From Paraburkholderia sp. (GTDB lineage Bacteria; Pseudomonadota; Gammaproteobacteria; Burkholderiales; Burkholderiaceae): 64,000 nt of DNA. The stretch spans positions 185,092 to 249,091 of the forward strand of contig SCRN01000001.1 of the NCBI GenBank assembly GCA_004322045.1, in the 5' to 3' direction. The translations under genes and the position numbers were made by a program. The notes beneath the pieces are model-generated. The model was given only the letters and a program-made list of their open reading frames with translations, searched no databases and was not told the origin of the DNA. Positions 44,327 through 54,077 of this stretch are shown here, one piece after another (position 1 is the stretch's first letter; each line of letters begins with the position of its first letter).

Positions 44327-45160
44327 ATGAAAAACCTTCGCGCATTGATGATGCTTCTGATCGCTGCTGCGGCCGGATTGACGGCCGTCGTATTTGCGTC
44401 GCGTTGGATGATGGCGCAAAACTCGGGGAACACGACGAAAGTCGTCGTAGCGACTGCCGACATCGACCTCGGTCAACGGGTCTCGCCAGAGTTTGTCAAA
44501 GCAATAGACTGGCCTTCGGGCAGCGTGCCTCCCGGCGCGTTCCACGACGTCGGCAAAGTCGACGGGCGCGTGCTGAAGCAAACCGCGATGCGCGGCGAGC
44601 CGATCCTCGAGGCGAAACTATCGGCGCAGGGATCGACGGGCGGCCTGTCGGCCGTCATCGATCCGGGCAAACGGGCGATCACGGTCCGCGTAAACGACGT
44701 TATCGGCGTCGCGGGCTTCGCGCTGCCGGGCAATTACGTCGACATCATCGTCAACACGCAAAAGGACTCCAACACGCAGAACACGCAGAGCGATCAAAAG
44801 ATTTCGAAGATCGTCTTGGAGCACATCCTCGTCCTCGCCGTCGCACAAGAAGCAGCCCGCGACGAAACGAAGCCGAAGGTCGTCGATGCCGTCACGCTTC
44901 AAGTGACGCCCGAACAGGCCGAGAAAATCGATCTTGCACGCAGCATCGGCACGCTCTCGCTCGTACTACGCAATCAGGTCGACCCTCAAGATCCGAACAC
45001 AGCCGGTGCAACCCGCGCGACGCTGCTGAAGCTGCCGCAACCGCCCGCACCGGCGCCGGCGCATCCCTCACCCGTCAAGGTGGCCGTGCACCACGCCGCC
45101 GCGCCGCGCGACTGCGTCCACGTGATCGATGGCGCGAGCAATACACAAGAATGCTTCTAG
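44327..45160 (+). CDS. cpaB: Tad pilus assembly protein CpaB/RcpC
   Basis: 277 residues. N-terminal membrane anchor (8-25), then an SAF domain at about 37-105 (VVVATADIDLGQRVSPEFVK) and a RcpC-like domain (RAITVRVNDVIGVAGFALPG). CpaB is periplasmic and stabilises the secretin or connects it to the inner-membrane motor. ATG 44327 has AGGTGA five bases upstream. The C-terminus is Pro/Ala-rich with two Cys (DCVHVIDGASNTQECF). Confidence 0.9.
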   Translation: MKNLRALMMLLIAAAAGLTAVVFASRWMMAQNSGNTTKVVVATADIDLGQRVSPEFVKAIDWPSGSVPPGAFHDVGKVDGRVLKQTAMRGEPILEAKLSAQGSTGGLSAVIDPGKRAITVRVNDVIGVAGFALPGNYVDIIVNTQKDSNTQNTQSDQKISKIVLEHILVLAVAQEAARDETKPKVVDAVTLQVTPEQAEKIDLARSIGTLSLVLRNQVDPQDPNTAGATRATLLKLPQPPAPAPAHPSPVKVAVHHAAAPRDCVHVIDGASNTQECF

Positions 45161-45325
45161 ATATTGCATGTATCGAATCATTCGGACTGCTAACGAACTG
45201 ACCAGCGGACTTCAGGCAGCCACCGAACGAAGGACCGTAACAACGCGACAACGCAAGCGCCGCCTCACCGAATGGCGGTGCAGAAGCGAAATTTGCATCA
45301 CTTTTTGCATCACCGGGGGAACGTC

Positions 45326-47107
45326 ATGAAGACTCGATTCGAACGCCTCAGCCGAGCGTCGCACCAGGTACGAGCGCAGGCCCATTCACAAGCGCGCGTA
45401 CGCTTTTGGAAAACTCGCGCTTGCGGCATGGCCGGCGCGCTGTTTTTCAGCATGATGACGAATGTGCAGGCGCAGCCGGCCACGGCAGCCGCGCAAACGA
45501 CCACCGGTACGATGCCGTTCTCAGAGCACGGACCGAACTGTGTCGGCGAAGTGGCAATGCACACGTCCGTTGTCGTTCCGCTCGGCAAGTCCACGATGGT
45601 CGCGCTACCGGAGCCCGTGCGCACGCGCACGGTCGGCAACCCATCGGTCGTGCAGGCCATGCTCGTCTCTCCGCGCACTCTCTACCTGCTCGGCTCCGAT
45701 ATCGGCACGACCAACATGATCGTGCAGGGACGCAGCGGCTCGTGCAGCATCATCGACGTCGTCGTCGGTGCCGATCCGAGCGGCCTGCAGCAGGCAATTA
45801 CCGCCCTCATGCCCGGCGAGACCGGCGTCACGGTTAAGGTGGCAGCCGATACCCTGGTGCTGACCGGTACCGTGTCGGACGGCGTCAAGGCACAGCGCAT
45901 CCTCGAACTGGCGAATGCTTTCGCGCAGCGTCCTACGAAGCCGCTTGCAACGCCGGGGCGCACCGGCGCTGCCGCCGTGCCCCCCCCAGCGCCCTCGGCA
46001 CAATCCGCGCCCGCCTCCGACAGCCCGACGCCGCTGCACGTGATCGACATGATGCACATCGCCGCGCCACAGCAGGTCATGCTCGAGGTCAAGGTAGCAG
46101 AGGTCTCGAAGACGCTGATCGACGAACTCGGCGCCGCGCCGAACATTCAAGGCGCATTCGGCAGTTGGAGCGTCGGGTTGCTCGCCAATTTCCTCTCGGG
46201 CGGCATGAGCGCGCTCACCTTGTCCAAAGCCAACAACAAGCCGCTGAGCCTGCTGCTCGATGCCGAGAAGGACGACCAACTCGTCAAGGTGCTCGCGCAG
46301 CCGACGCTGATGGCGATCAGCGGCCAGGAAGCGAGCTTCCTCGCCGGCGGAAAAGTGTTCATCCCCGTACCGCAAAGCAATAACGGCAACGGCGGGACGA
46401 CGATCACATTGAAGGAAGTGGAATTCGGTGTCGGCCTCAAATTCACACCGACCGTGCTCGAAAACGGCCGCATCAACTTGAAGGTCGCGCCGGAGGTGTC
46501 GGAGCTCTCTCCGACCGGCGTCACTGTGAAAGCGTCGAACAGCGACCTCAGTTCGATCTTGCCACTCATCACGACGCGGCGCGCCTCGACCACGGTTCAG
46601 CTCAACGACGGGCAGAGCTTCGCAATCGGCGGGCTGATCAAGGACAACATCACGGGCACAATCAAAGCTATTCCCGGCGTTGGCGAGTTGCCGATCCTCG
46701 GTGCGCTCGCGCGCAGCACGAACTATCAAAACGACAAGACGGAACTCGTGTTCGTCGTCACGCCGCGTCTGGCCAAGCCCTTGCCGGCGAACTATCCGCT
46801 GCCGACCGATCACTTCGGCAAGGTGGGCGAACTCGGTGTCTTCGCCACGGGGAACATGGAAGGCCGCCCCAAGGCTCAACCGGCCGCACCTGTGCCCGCC
46901 CCGGCGCCAGCGACGCCTGCGGCTCCGGTCAGCGCGCTACCCGCACCGGCTCCAGCCACCCAGCCCGACGCAGTCGCCTCGCCGGACACGACCACCCCGC
47001 CCGTAGCCAAGACGGAACCGGTCGCCTCGGTAGACCCCGTCGCAACGCCGTTGCCCGATGCGCCTGCCAAGCTCGCCGACGACCAAACGCAGCCAGCCGC
47101 GCATTGA
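45326..47107 (+). CDS. cpaC: Tad secretin CpaC/RcpA
   Basis: 593 residues. Signal peptide about 30-50 (a long basic N-terminus precedes it), a BON-like/pilus-assembly N-domain (80-210), a linker, then the secretin domain to about residue 500 (ASTTVQLNDGQSFAIGGLIK, PGVGELPILGALARS, ELVFVVTPRL). It forms the outer-membrane ring through which the pilus passes. The last 80 residues are a Pro/Ala/Thr-rich tail unusual in length. ATG 45326 has GGGGGA upstream. Confidence 0.93.
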   Translation: MKTRFERLSRASHQVRAQAHSQARVRFWKTRACGMAGALFFSMMTNVQAQPATAAAQTTTGTMPFSEHGPNCVGEVAMHTSVVVPLGKSTMVALPEPVRTRTVGNPSVVQAMLVSPRTLYLLGSDIGTTNMIVQGRSGSCSIIDVVVGADPSGLQQAITALMPGETGVTVKVAADTLVLTGTVSDGVKAQRILELANAFAQRPTKPLATPGRTGAAAVPPPAPSAQSAPASDSPTPLHVIDMMHIAAPQQVMLEVKVAEVSKTLIDELGAAPNIQGAFGSWSVGLLANFLSGGMSALTLSKANNKPLSLLLDAEKDDQLVKVLAQPTLMAISGQEASFLAGGKVFIPVPQSNNGNGGTTITLKEVEFGVGLKFTPTVLENGRINLKVAPEVSELSPTGVTVKASNSDLSSILPLITTRRASTTVQLNDGQSFAIGGLIKDNITGTIKAIPGVGELPILGALARSTNYQNDKTELVFVVTPRLAKPLPANYPLPTDHFGKVGELGVFATGNMEGRPKAQPAAPVPAPAPATPAAPVSALPAPAPATQPDAVASPDTTTPPVAKTEPVASVDPVATPLPDAPAKLADDQTQPAAH

Positions 47108-47146
47108 CTTGCTTAGGCGCAACGACTCAAGACATTGGAGATCGAC

Positions 47147-47446
47147 ATGAAGAACCAGCAAATCATTATTCGCCTGGCGCTCGTCACAGCCGCGTGTGCC
47201 CTGCTGAACGGCTGCCTCAGCTCCACGCCGGTCTGGGATCGCGCGTTCGGCGACTCCGTCAAGACCGTCACGGCAATGCAGGTGCTCAATCCGGCCGCGT
47301 CCGCCAACACGGATCCGGTCGCCGGCATCGATGGTACGGCTGCCACGGCCTCGCAGCAAAATTACGGCAAGTCGTTCATGACGCCTGCGCCGCAGACCAG
47401 CGTGTTCACGATCGGCGTGAGCGGCTCCGGGGCTTCAGGCAACTGA
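47147..47446 (+). CDS. Small Tad-locus lipoprotein
   Basis: 99 residues. Lipobox LLNGC at 19-23 gives a lipoprotein with Cys23 as the acylated residue. The mature part is Ala/Ser/Thr-rich with a conserved-looking WDRAFGDSVKTVTAMQVLNP. Its place between cpaC and cpaE matches CpaD/RcpB in other loci, but it is half the length. Probably a pilotin or stabiliser of the secretin. ATG 47147 follows GGAG by six bases. Confidence 0.8.
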   Translation: MKNQQIIIRLALVTAACALLNGCLSSTPVWDRAFGDSVKTVTAMQVLNPAASANTDPVAGIDGTAATASQQNYGKSFMTPAPQTSVFTIGVSGSGASGN

Positions 47447-47501
47447 AGCGACGCTGCAACGACACGCCCTACGCCGCATTGCGGTAACACGAGGTATTGC
47501 C

Positions 47502-48710
47502 ATGCTCGACATTCTGTTGATCTCGTCTGACGATGAGCGTGCCGGCCGGATTGCCGCGCTCGTCGCCCAGGAAAACAACGGTCACTGCTTGCGCACGATT
47601 CGTTCCGGGGCCGCTCGGCTCGCCGAGTACCGCGAAAGTGCTCAGAAGGCCGATCTCTTGATCATCGACGACGTGCATCTCGAGCAGCGCGACTTAGCCG
47701 CGGTGGAGGCGATCGCGGCAAGTGCTCCGCGCCTGAGCTGTCTGCTCGTGACGCCGTCGCTTTCGCAGGAGTGGCTGGTCGCAGCCATGCGCGCCGGCGT
47801 ACGGCATGTACTGTCCTGGCCGATCGACGAAGCGACGTTCGCATCGGAACTGTCGCTCATCGACGAAAAGAAGGCCGCCGGCACGGGGCGGGAGAGCCGC
47901 ATGGTGTCGTTCCTCTCGCCGCGCGGTGGCAGCGGAACGACGCTCGTCTTGGTCAACCTTGCGTACACACTCGCACGCGAGCGCGGCAAACGCACGCTCA
48001 TCGTCGACCTGAGCCGCCAATTCAGCGATGCGCACTTGATGCTGGCGGACAAGCCGCCGGCCGCCACGCTCGTCGAGTTATGCGCGCAGATCGACCGGCT
48101 CGACGGCGCGTTTTTCGATACCTGCGTCATGCATGTCCATCCAAATCTCGATGTGCTGGCCGGAACGAGCGATCCGATCAAGGGTGCCGATCTCAAGGCA
48201 GTGCAGGTCGAACGCCTCTTTTCGCTCGTGCTGCCGCGCTATGACGCTGTGCTCGTCGATCTCGGCCGGTTCGTCGATCCGATTTCGATGCTGGCACTCG
48301 ATCGCAGCAGCGATATCGGTGTGGTATTGCGCCAGACCATCCCGCATCTTCATACGGGCCGAAAGCTCGTCGATATCCTGCGCGAACTCGGCTATCCGAG
48401 CAGCAAGCTTCGCATCGTGCTAAACGAGTACGACAAGAGCGCAACCGTCGACATCAGCACGCTCGAAAACGCGCTCGGGGTGCGCGTCGCGCACCGACTG
48501 CCGCGCGACGATAAGCATGCAGGCCAAGCGATCGAGCAAGGCTCACCCTTGCTGGAGGTCGCCAGATCGAGCGTACTCGCACAGGGCATCTGCGCCTTGG
48601 TCGACGTGTTTTGGCCAAAACCCGTGGAAGCGACGACGAGCGTCTTTTCACGCCTGTTCACCTCGAAGCCGGCAGCCGCTCCGATGCGCACGCTGAAAAC
48701 CGAATCCTGA
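47502..48710 (+). CDS. cpaE: Tad localisation ATPase CpaE/TadZ
   Basis: 402 residues. Receiver-like domain 1-120 without its phosphoacceptor pattern, then a ParA/MinD-like domain from 130 with a deviant P-loop SPRGGSGTT, lacking both usual lysines, as in TadZ proteins. TadZ places the Tad machinery at the cell pole. C-terminal region [14 protein letters not shown] is typical. A short gap separates it from cpaF. Confidence 0.9.
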   Translation: MLDILLISSDDERAGRIAALVAQENNGHCLRTIRSGAARLAEYRESAQKADLLIIDDVHLEQRDLAAVEAIAASAPRLSCLLVTPSLSQEWLVAAMRAGVRHVLSWPIDEATFASELSLIDEKKAAGTGRESRMVSFLSPRGGSGTTLVLVNLAYTLARERGKRTLIVDLSRQFSDAHLMLADKPPAATLVELCAQIDRLDGAFFDTCVMHVHPNLDVLAGTSDPIKGADLKAVQVERLFSLVLPRYDAVLVDLGRFVDPISMLALDRSSDIGVVLRQTIPHLHTGRKLVDILRELGYPSSKLRIVLNEYDKSATVDISTLENALGVRVAHRLPRDDKHAGQAIEQGSPLLEVARSSVLAQGICALVDVFWPKPVEATTSVFSRLFTSKPAAAPMRTLKTES

Positions 48711-48736
48711 ACAATTTACCTACCGCGGAGACGGCC

Positions 48737-50110
48737 ATGTCCTTGCGTGACCAACTAATGATGCAAAGCGGCGTCGTTTCGTTCGACGTAACCGGCTCGG
48801 CCGTGACTGGCGCGAGCGACACACCCACTGGCGGCCAAGCCTATCAGCAGTTGAAGATGCGCGTGCATCACACGATCATCGAACGTGTCGAGCTGGACAA
48901 GCTGCAGCGCTTGACGCCCGAGCAGGTCACACGCGAGCTCGCTCAACTCGTCGAGCGCATCGTCGAGGAAGAAAGGATTCCGCTGAACGAAGCCGAGCGG
49001 CGCCGGCTCTCGCAAGACGTGCATAACGAAATGTTCGGGTTGGGGCCGCTCGAGCCGCTGCTTGCCGATCCGACCGTCAACGATATTCTCGTCAACACGT
49101 GGCGGCAAGTCTATGTCGAACGCCGAGGGAAGCTCGAATTGACGGACATCACGTTCTTCGATGATGCGCATCTGATGAAGATCATTGAGCGCATCGTCTC
49201 GCGCGTGGGCCGCCACATCGACGAGTCGACGCCGATGGTCGACGCTCGTTTGCCCGACGGCTCGCGCGTGAATGCAATTATTCCACCCTCGGCGATTGAC
49301 GGACCGCTCGTTTCGATTCGGCGCTTCGCCGTCAATCCGTTGACGGTGGACGACATGATCCGCAACCGGACGTTCACCCCCTCCATCGCGCGTATGTTCG
49401 AAGCGATGAGCAAAGCCAAGCTCAACATTCTCATCTCGGGCGGCACCGGTAGCGGCAAGACGACACTACTGAACCTCATGTCCGGCTTCATTCCGGCCGA
49501 CGAGCGGATCGTCACGATCGAAGATGCGGCCGAACTCCAGTTGCGTCAGCCGCACGTGCTGCGGTTGGAAACGCGTCCGCCGAACATCGAAGGCAAAGGT
49601 GAAATTCCGCAGCGAGCGCTCGTGCGCAATGCCCTGCGCATGCGTCCGGACCGGATCGTGCTCGGCGAAGTACGCGGTGCGGAAGCGCTCGACATGCTCC
49701 ATGCAATGAACACGGGCCACGAGGGATCGATGGCGACGCTGCACGCCAATACACCGCGCGACGCACTCACCCGCCTCGAAAATATGGTGGCGATGGCTGG
49801 GTTCTCTCTGCCGATCAAAGCAATGCGGCAACAGATCTGCTCGGCTATCAATATCGTCGTTCAGGCTGCACGCCTGACCGACGGGACTCGCCGGCTCATC
49901 AGCGTGCAAGAGATCACAGGCATGGAAGGCGAAATCATCAATATGCAAGAGATCTACACGTTCAAGCGGACCGGCGTGAGCTCGGACGGCAAGATTACGG
50001 GCTATTTTTGCGCGACCGGTGTGCGGCCAAAGTTCTGCGAGCGCTTGGCAGCGTTCGGCCTGGCGCTGCCCGACGATCTGTTCGATCCCTCGCGCCGCTT
50101 CGATGCTTGA
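48737..50110 (+). CDS. cpaF: Tad pilus ATPase CpaF/TadA
   Basis: 457 residues. Secretion NTPase of the VirB11/GspE type that powers pilus assembly and probably retraction. Walker [17 protein letters not shown] (about 234-249), Asp box [12 protein letters not shown], Walker [15 protein letters not shown] (about 303-316) and His box [18 protein letters not shown] 48737 was chosen because the family starts near here; the upstream open frame would overlap cpaE. Confidence 0.94.
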   Translation: MSLRDQLMMQSGVVSFDVTGSAVTGASDTPTGGQAYQQLKMRVHHTIIERVELDKLQRLTPEQVTRELAQLVERIVEEERIPLNEAERRRLSQDVHNEMFGLGPLEPLLADPTVNDILVNTWRQVYVERRGKLELTDITFFDDAHLMKIIERIVSRVGRHIDESTPMVDARLPDGSRVNAIIPPSAIDGPLVSIRRFAVNPLTVDDMIRNRTFTPSIARMFEAMSKAKLNILISGGTGSGKTTLLNLMSGFIPADERIVTIEDAAELQLRQPHVLRLETRPPNIEGKGEIPQRALVRNALRMRPDRIVLGEVRGAEALDMLHAMNTGHEGSMATLHANTPRDALTRLENMVAMAGFSLPIKAMRQQICSAINIVVQAARLTDGTRRLISVQEITGMEGEIINMQEIYTFKRTGVSSDGKITGYFCATGVRPKFCERLAAFGLALPDDLFDPSRRFDA

Positions 50111-50128
50111 CCCCACACGGAGAGCGCC

Positions 50129-51106
50129 ATGAACACGACGTTTCTCGCCTTTGCCGTCCTGCTCTTCTTGGCAACGGTATTGGCGATAGAAGGACTCCAC
50201 CTCTACTGGATCAGCCATCACGGCGCCGAGGCGAAGCGCATCGCCGCGCGCATCGAACTCGGATCGGCCGCCGGTCAAGCCAGCGGCCCGCAGTTGTCGA
50301 TTCTCAAAGATCGCAAGCTGAGCGACTCGCAATGGCTCGTGCGGCTACTCACCGACGTACCGGGCGTGCATACGTTCGATCGTGCACTGAAGCAAGCAGG
50401 CATGACGATGACCGTCGGCCGCTTCCTCGGCTACACGTTCGCCTGCGCCGCGATCGGCCCAATGCTCGGCGTACTGCTGCCGATCTCGCTTCTGGTTCAG
50501 ATCGTGCTCGCCTGTGCATTTGCAGTGCTGCCCTGGCTGATCGTGCGCCGCAAGCGCAGCCAACGCTTGAAGGAACTCGAACGTCAGTTGCCGGACGCGG
50601 CCGATCTCATCGCTCGTGCGCTGCGAGCGGGCCACTCGTTCCCCAGCGCACTCGGCATGCTTGCCGACGAGATGCCCGCCCCCCTCGGCACCGAATTCCG
50701 GATCGTCTTCGATGAAATCAATTTCGGCGTTTCGATGAACACCGCTTTGTCAAACATTACCGAACGCGTGCCGATCGACGACTTGCGCTACTTTGTCCTC
50801 GCAGTGCTAATCCAGCGCGAATCGGGCGGCAACTTGGCGGAGATTCTCGGCAACATCGGCTTCATTATTCGCGAGCGTTTGAAGCTGTTCGGCAAAATCC
50901 GCGCGCTGTCCGCGGAGGGCCGTCTCTCAGCCTGGATTCTCGCGCTGCTGCCGTTCGTCGTCGTCGCCCTGCTCTCAGTTCTGAGCCCCGGTTTCATCAA
51001 GATCTTTTGGACCGACCCCGTCGCCGAGAAGCTTGCGGGCCTGTGCCTCGGCATGATGGTGCTCGGCATTTTGTGGATGCGAAAGATCATCCGGATTCGC
51101 GTCTGA
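50129..51106 (+). CDS. tadB: Tad inner-membrane platform protein TadB
   Basis: 325 residues. GspF-fold membrane protein with helices near 6-22, 90-120, 270-290 and 300-318, and the cytoplasmic signature LPDAADLIARALRAGHSFPS near 152-171. Together with TadC it forms the platform on which CpaF acts. 18-base gap after cpaF. Confidence 0.92.
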   Translation: MNTTFLAFAVLLFLATVLAIEGLHLYWISHHGAEAKRIAARIELGSAAGQASGPQLSILKDRKLSDSQWLVRLLTDVPGVHTFDRALKQAGMTMTVGRFLGYTFACAAIGPMLGVLLPISLLVQIVLACAFAVLPWLIVRRKRSQRLKELERQLPDAADLIARALRAGHSFPSALGMLADEMPAPLGTEFRIVFDEINFGVSMNTALSNITERVPIDDLRYFVLAVLIQRESGGNLAEILGNIGFIIRERLKLFGKIRALSAEGRLSAWILALLPFVVVALLSVLSPGFIKIFWTDPVAEKLAGLCLGMMVLGILWMRKIIRIRV

Positions 51107-51131
51107 TCTCAAGGACACCTGAGGATCGATT

Positions 51132-52115
51132 ATGAAAGCCGAACAAATGCTCTTGCTTGCGGGGATGTTCTTCATCGTCTTCGGCATCGTGTTGCGAGCG
51201 TTGCAGCTAATGCGCCCCGATCCGTTAAAACGGCGGATCGAAGGACTCTCGATGCCGGGTGCCGGAGTATCGCCGGGCACCGGCGCAAACCTTGGCGGGC
51301 TCGAATCGCCGGAAGCGAATAAATGGAACGAGCGGATGGTCCAAGTATCCAAGCGGGTGGCGAAACTGTCGCTGCCGAAAGACGACTGGGATCGCTCCGC
51401 GTTACGCCGCCGCTTCATCAATGCCGGCTTTCGAAGCGAGACGGCCCCTGCGTACTATTTCGCCGCGAAGACGGCACTCGCGCTGGCGCTGCCTGCCGTG
51501 TCGCTGCTGATCGCCGCGCCGAGACTTTCGGCCGGGCACACACTGAGCGCGCTGTTCGTCTTGCTAGCTGCGTCGGCGATCGGGTTTTATGGGCCGAATG
51601 TCGTGCTCTCTCGGCTAATGAGCAGCCGCCAACGCGCCATCGTCGACGCGCTGCCTGATGCCGTCGACCTGATGACCGTGTGCGTCGAAGCGGGACTTGG
51701 GCTGGACGCGGCGATGCTGCGTGTGACGGAAGAGCTAGGCGCGAAAAGTCCGACGTTGAAGACAGAACTCGAACTCGTGTTGCTCGAATTGCGTGCCGGC
51801 TCCGGTCGGGAAAAAGCGCTGCGCAATCTGGCAGTTCGTACGGGTGTCGAGGACATCAACACGCTCACGACCATGCTGATTCAAGCGGACCGTTTCGGCA
51901 CTAGCATTGGCGACTCGCTGCGCGTCTATACCGACGGCATGCGCACGAGGCGCCGCATGATGGCCGAAGAGCACGCGGCGAAGATTGCCCTGAAGTTGCT
52001 CTTCCCGCTGATTTTCTTCATCTTCCCGACCCTGATCGTGGTGCTAGTCGGGCCGGCCGCCATCCAAATCTACCGGCAGCTTCTGCCGACGATGACACAT
52101 ATCAGCGGAGGTTGA
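51132..52115 (+). CDS. tadC: Tad inner-membrane platform protein TadC
   Basis: 327 residues. Second GspF-like platform subunit: first helix 5-24, paired helices around 110-155, LPDAVDLMTVCVEAGLGLDA near 175 and a final hydrophobic hairpin (LKLLFPLIFFIFPTLIVVLV). The stop codon is followed directly by the next gene's ATG. Confidence 0.92.
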   Translation: MKAEQMLLLAGMFFIVFGIVLRALQLMRPDPLKRRIEGLSMPGAGVSPGTGANLGGLESPEANKWNERMVQVSKRVAKLSLPKDDWDRSALRRRFINAGFRSETAPAYYFAAKTALALALPAVSLLIAAPRLSAGHTLSALFVLLAASAIGFYGPNVVLSRLMSSRQRAIVDALPDAVDLMTVCVEAGLGLDAAMLRVTEELGAKSPTLKTELELVLLELRAGSGREKALRNLAVRTGVEDINTLTTMLIQADRFGTSIGDSLRVYTDGMRTRRRMMAEEHAAKIALKLLFPLIFFIFPTLIVVLVGPAAIQIYRQLLPTMTHISGG

Positions 52116-52772
52116 ATGAGCTCACTCGATCAAGATTCGATCGCCAAAACACCCGCGATCGACTGGCATCTGGCGGCGGACGTGCTCCTACGCGCCGTGA
52201 CGGCCGTGGCATTCAGCGCGTTCGCGATTGGAGCGATCTCCCATTGGATAGCCGCGCCCACGCGCATTACGCTGCTCCTGCTGGTGGTCGCGAACTGCTT
52301 CACGACTGGATTGACGCTCATCGCGCGAACTCCCGTTCGGCGCGACTGGCGGCCGCTTGCGTTGCTGTGCTCGCTGGGAGGCACGTACGGGTGCCTTGCG
52401 TACAACTTAAACACGGGCGTTCAGGTCGTGCCAGAAACCATCGGCGCGCTACTGCAAATCGGCGGAATCGGCTGGCAACTCTTCGCGAAGGTTTCACTGA
52501 AACGCGCGTTCGGGATCCTGCCAGCCAATCGCGGCGTCGTCTCGCACGGTGCGTACCGATTCGTCAGGCATCCTATGTACCTCGGCTACTTCGTCACGGA
52601 TTTGGGCTTCCTACTCACAAACTTCTCTCCGTTCAACCTCACCGTCCACGTCGTTCAATTGGCTTTTCAAATCGGCCGAATCCTTCAGGAAGAGAAGATG
52701 TTGGAAACGGATGCCGCCTATCGCTGCTATCGCAACGCCGTGAGGTATCGGTTCATACCGTTGGTATTCTGA
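52116..52772 (+). CDS. ICMT/PEMT-family membrane methyltransferase in the Tad operon
   Basis: 218 residues, polytopic. The C-terminal half holds the isoprenylcysteine/phospholipid methyltransferase signature: GVVSHGAYRFVRHPMYLGYF, where RHP and Y bind SAM and substrate, and an E-rich stretch (RILQEEKMLETDAAYRCY). Four N-terminal helices. The ATG abuts the tadC stop (GGAGG upstream), so it is the last gene of the Tad operon. ICMT relatives methylate a carboxylate, thiol or lipid; a modification of pilus component or lipid is plausible but unproven. I know of no fixed Tad component of this type. Confidence 0.78.
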   Translation: MSSLDQDSIAKTPAIDWHLAADVLLRAVTAVAFSAFAIGAISHWIAAPTRITLLLLVVANCFTTGLTLIARTPVRRDWRPLALLCSLGGTYGCLAYNLNTGVQVVPETIGALLQIGGIGWQLFAKVSLKRAFGILPANRGVVSHGAYRFVRHPMYLGYFVTDLGFLLTNFSPFNLTVHVVQLAFQIGRILQEEKMLETDAAYRCYRNAVRYRFIPLVF

Positions 52773-52807
52773 AGGTCTGCGGTACTGACGTTCGAACGCT
52801 CTACCAT

Positions 52808-52831
52808 GCCTGAGCGGCGGCCGACTCAGGC
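52808..52831. terminator. Hairpin after the Tad operon
   Basis: GCCTGAG (52808-52814) and CTCAGGC (52825-52831), ten-base loop, between convergent genes. A second hairpin with the same GCCTGAG core lies at 53895. Confidence 0.55.
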
Positions 52832-52883
52832 GTCGCGATGCCGACGCAATCCACTACGCGCCGCGACGCCTATCTTCACCATC

Positions 52884-53285
52884 TCAAGCGTCCTTGACTT
52901 CGATTCGCCTCGGCAGCGCGGCTTCGCGGCGCTGAATGCGCAGCGTCAATATGCCGTCTTGCAGGCTCGCGTCGATCTTCGAGGTATCCAAATCCGGGCT
53001 GATCGAAAACGCGCGGGCATAGCGCGATGTGCGGACCTCGCTGTGCGTCACGTTCATGCCGGCAGGCGTCCGCACTACGGCTTCCGCTTCGATCGACAGG
53101 TTGCCGTCATGCACCCTGATGTCGAGCTTGTCCTTGGGCACACCGGGTAAGTCGGCCCATATGGTCACCCCCTGCTCGTCCTCTACGATGTCGACTGCGG
53201 GCACGAGCACCGCTCGACGTCCCGGTGTTTCGCTCTGGCTCACCTCGCCGGCATCTCGCCGGGTCACTTCGGTTTCGTTGCTCAT
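52884..53285 (-). CDS. Small heat-shock protein Hsp20 (second)
   Basis: 133 residues. Alpha-crystallin domain from about 32 to 122 (DIVEDEQGVTIWADLPGVPK, FSISPDLDTSKIDASLQDGI, LTLRIQRREAALPRRIEV). Holdase that keeps unfolding proteins soluble. ATG 53285 has AGGAG upstream. It follows the other hsp20 gene by 28 bases, so the two form one operon. Confidence 0.92.
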   Translation of the reverse strand: MSNETEVTRRDAGEVSQSETPGRRAVLVPAVDIVEDEQGVTIWADLPGVPKDKLDIRVHDGNLSIEAEAVVRTPAGMNVTHSEVRTSRYARAFSISPDLDTSKIDASLQDGILTLRIQRREAALPRRIEVKDA

Positions 53286-53313
53286 TGAATGCTCCTTCGC
53301 GTAACCGTTGGGA

Positions 53314-53760
53314 TTACACAACCGCGATGCTTCGCGGCTTCGACGATTCGTGTTTGCCGATGCGAATCGAGAGGCAGCCGTCCGAATATTTCGCTTGCAC
53401 GTCGTCGGGGTTGGCGTTCGGCGGCAATTCGATCACCCGCCGAAATGCGCCCATGAATCGCTCGCGCGCGTAGGAGCGCGTCTCTTCCCGGGTGGCAGCT
53501 TCGGGACGCTTACGCTCCCCAGCGATCGTCAAGACGCCCTTGTCGATCGAGACGTCGAACTGCGAAGCGGCTAGGCCCGGCGCGAAGACGACGATCTCGA
53601 TCGCATCGTCCGTGGCGCCGATGTTTACGGGCGGGAAGTAGCTCTGGCTCGAGCGCAGGCTAGTGGGAAAGCCGCCGGCCAAGGTCGACATGTGACGTTG
53701 CATGCGATCGAATTCGCGAAACAGATCGCTCCCGACGTTTCCGAATAAAAAATCACTCAT
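53314..53760 (-). CDS. Small heat-shock protein Hsp20 (first)
   Basis: 148 residues, IbpA-like. N-terminal FGNVGSDLFREFDRMQRHMS; alpha-crystallin domain about 42-138 (PPVNIGATDDAIEIVVFAPG, RVIELPPNANPDDVQAKYSD, GCLSIRIGKHESSKPRSIAV). ATG 53760 has AGGGA six bases upstream; that ribosome site is part of a possible ROSE thermometer hairpin. Hsp20 pairs of this type form mixed oligomers. Confidence 0.93.
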   Translation of the reverse strand: MSDFLFGNVGSDLFREFDRMQRHMSTLAGGFPTSLRSSQSYFPPVNIGATDDAIEIVVFAPGLAASQFDVSIDKGVLTIAGERKRPEAATREETRSYARERFMGAFRRVIELPPNANPDDVQAKYSDGCLSIRIGKHESSKPRSIAVV

Positions 53761-53763
53761 GAT

Positions 53764-53792
53764 GGTTCCCTCATAGTTTGCGCGCAGCAACC
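53764..53792 (-). promoter_or_regulatory. ROSE-like RNA thermometer candidate
   Basis: In the mRNA, GGUUGCU (53792-53786) can pair with AGGGAACC (53771-53764), giving U-A, G.G, C-G pairs across the ribosome site, the UUGCU/anti-SD pattern of ROSE elements. It would melt on heating and release the AGGGA before the hsp20 start. Confidence 0.5.
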
Positions 53793-53894
53793 GAGAACGA
53801 CCCGCTGCACGGCTACGCCCCAAACATAGCGGCAGCGTTTTCGATTTCAAGAGGGCGATTTGCAAAATCGAGAGATCGACCGCCGGTGCGCCGT

Positions 53895-53919
53895 GCCTGA
53901 GCCGCCCGGCGGCTCAGGC
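53895..53919. repeat. GC-rich hairpin in the hsp20-tadE divergent gap
   Basis: GCCTGAGCCG / CGGCTCAGGC, perfect ten-base stem with loop CCCGG. It lies in the 317-base gap (53761-54077) between divergent genes, where no further gene is seen. Confidence 0.55.
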
Positions 53920-54077
53920 AGTATCTACTGCTCAATGTGCGCCGCCCAACAGCAATGACGAGTTAGCGCTTCTACATTAGGGCCAACCGGCACACAAATG
54001 AAATTCAATATTGCTGGGGAAGTCGCGCAGGAGCGGATCTAGACGCTTCGCAAAATTACATGAAGACCGGGGGAAGT

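Noticed and set aside
45605..46879. Minus-strand frame of about 420 codons opposite cpaC
   Set aside because: Shadow of the secretin gene; it lies in the middle of a plus-strand operon.
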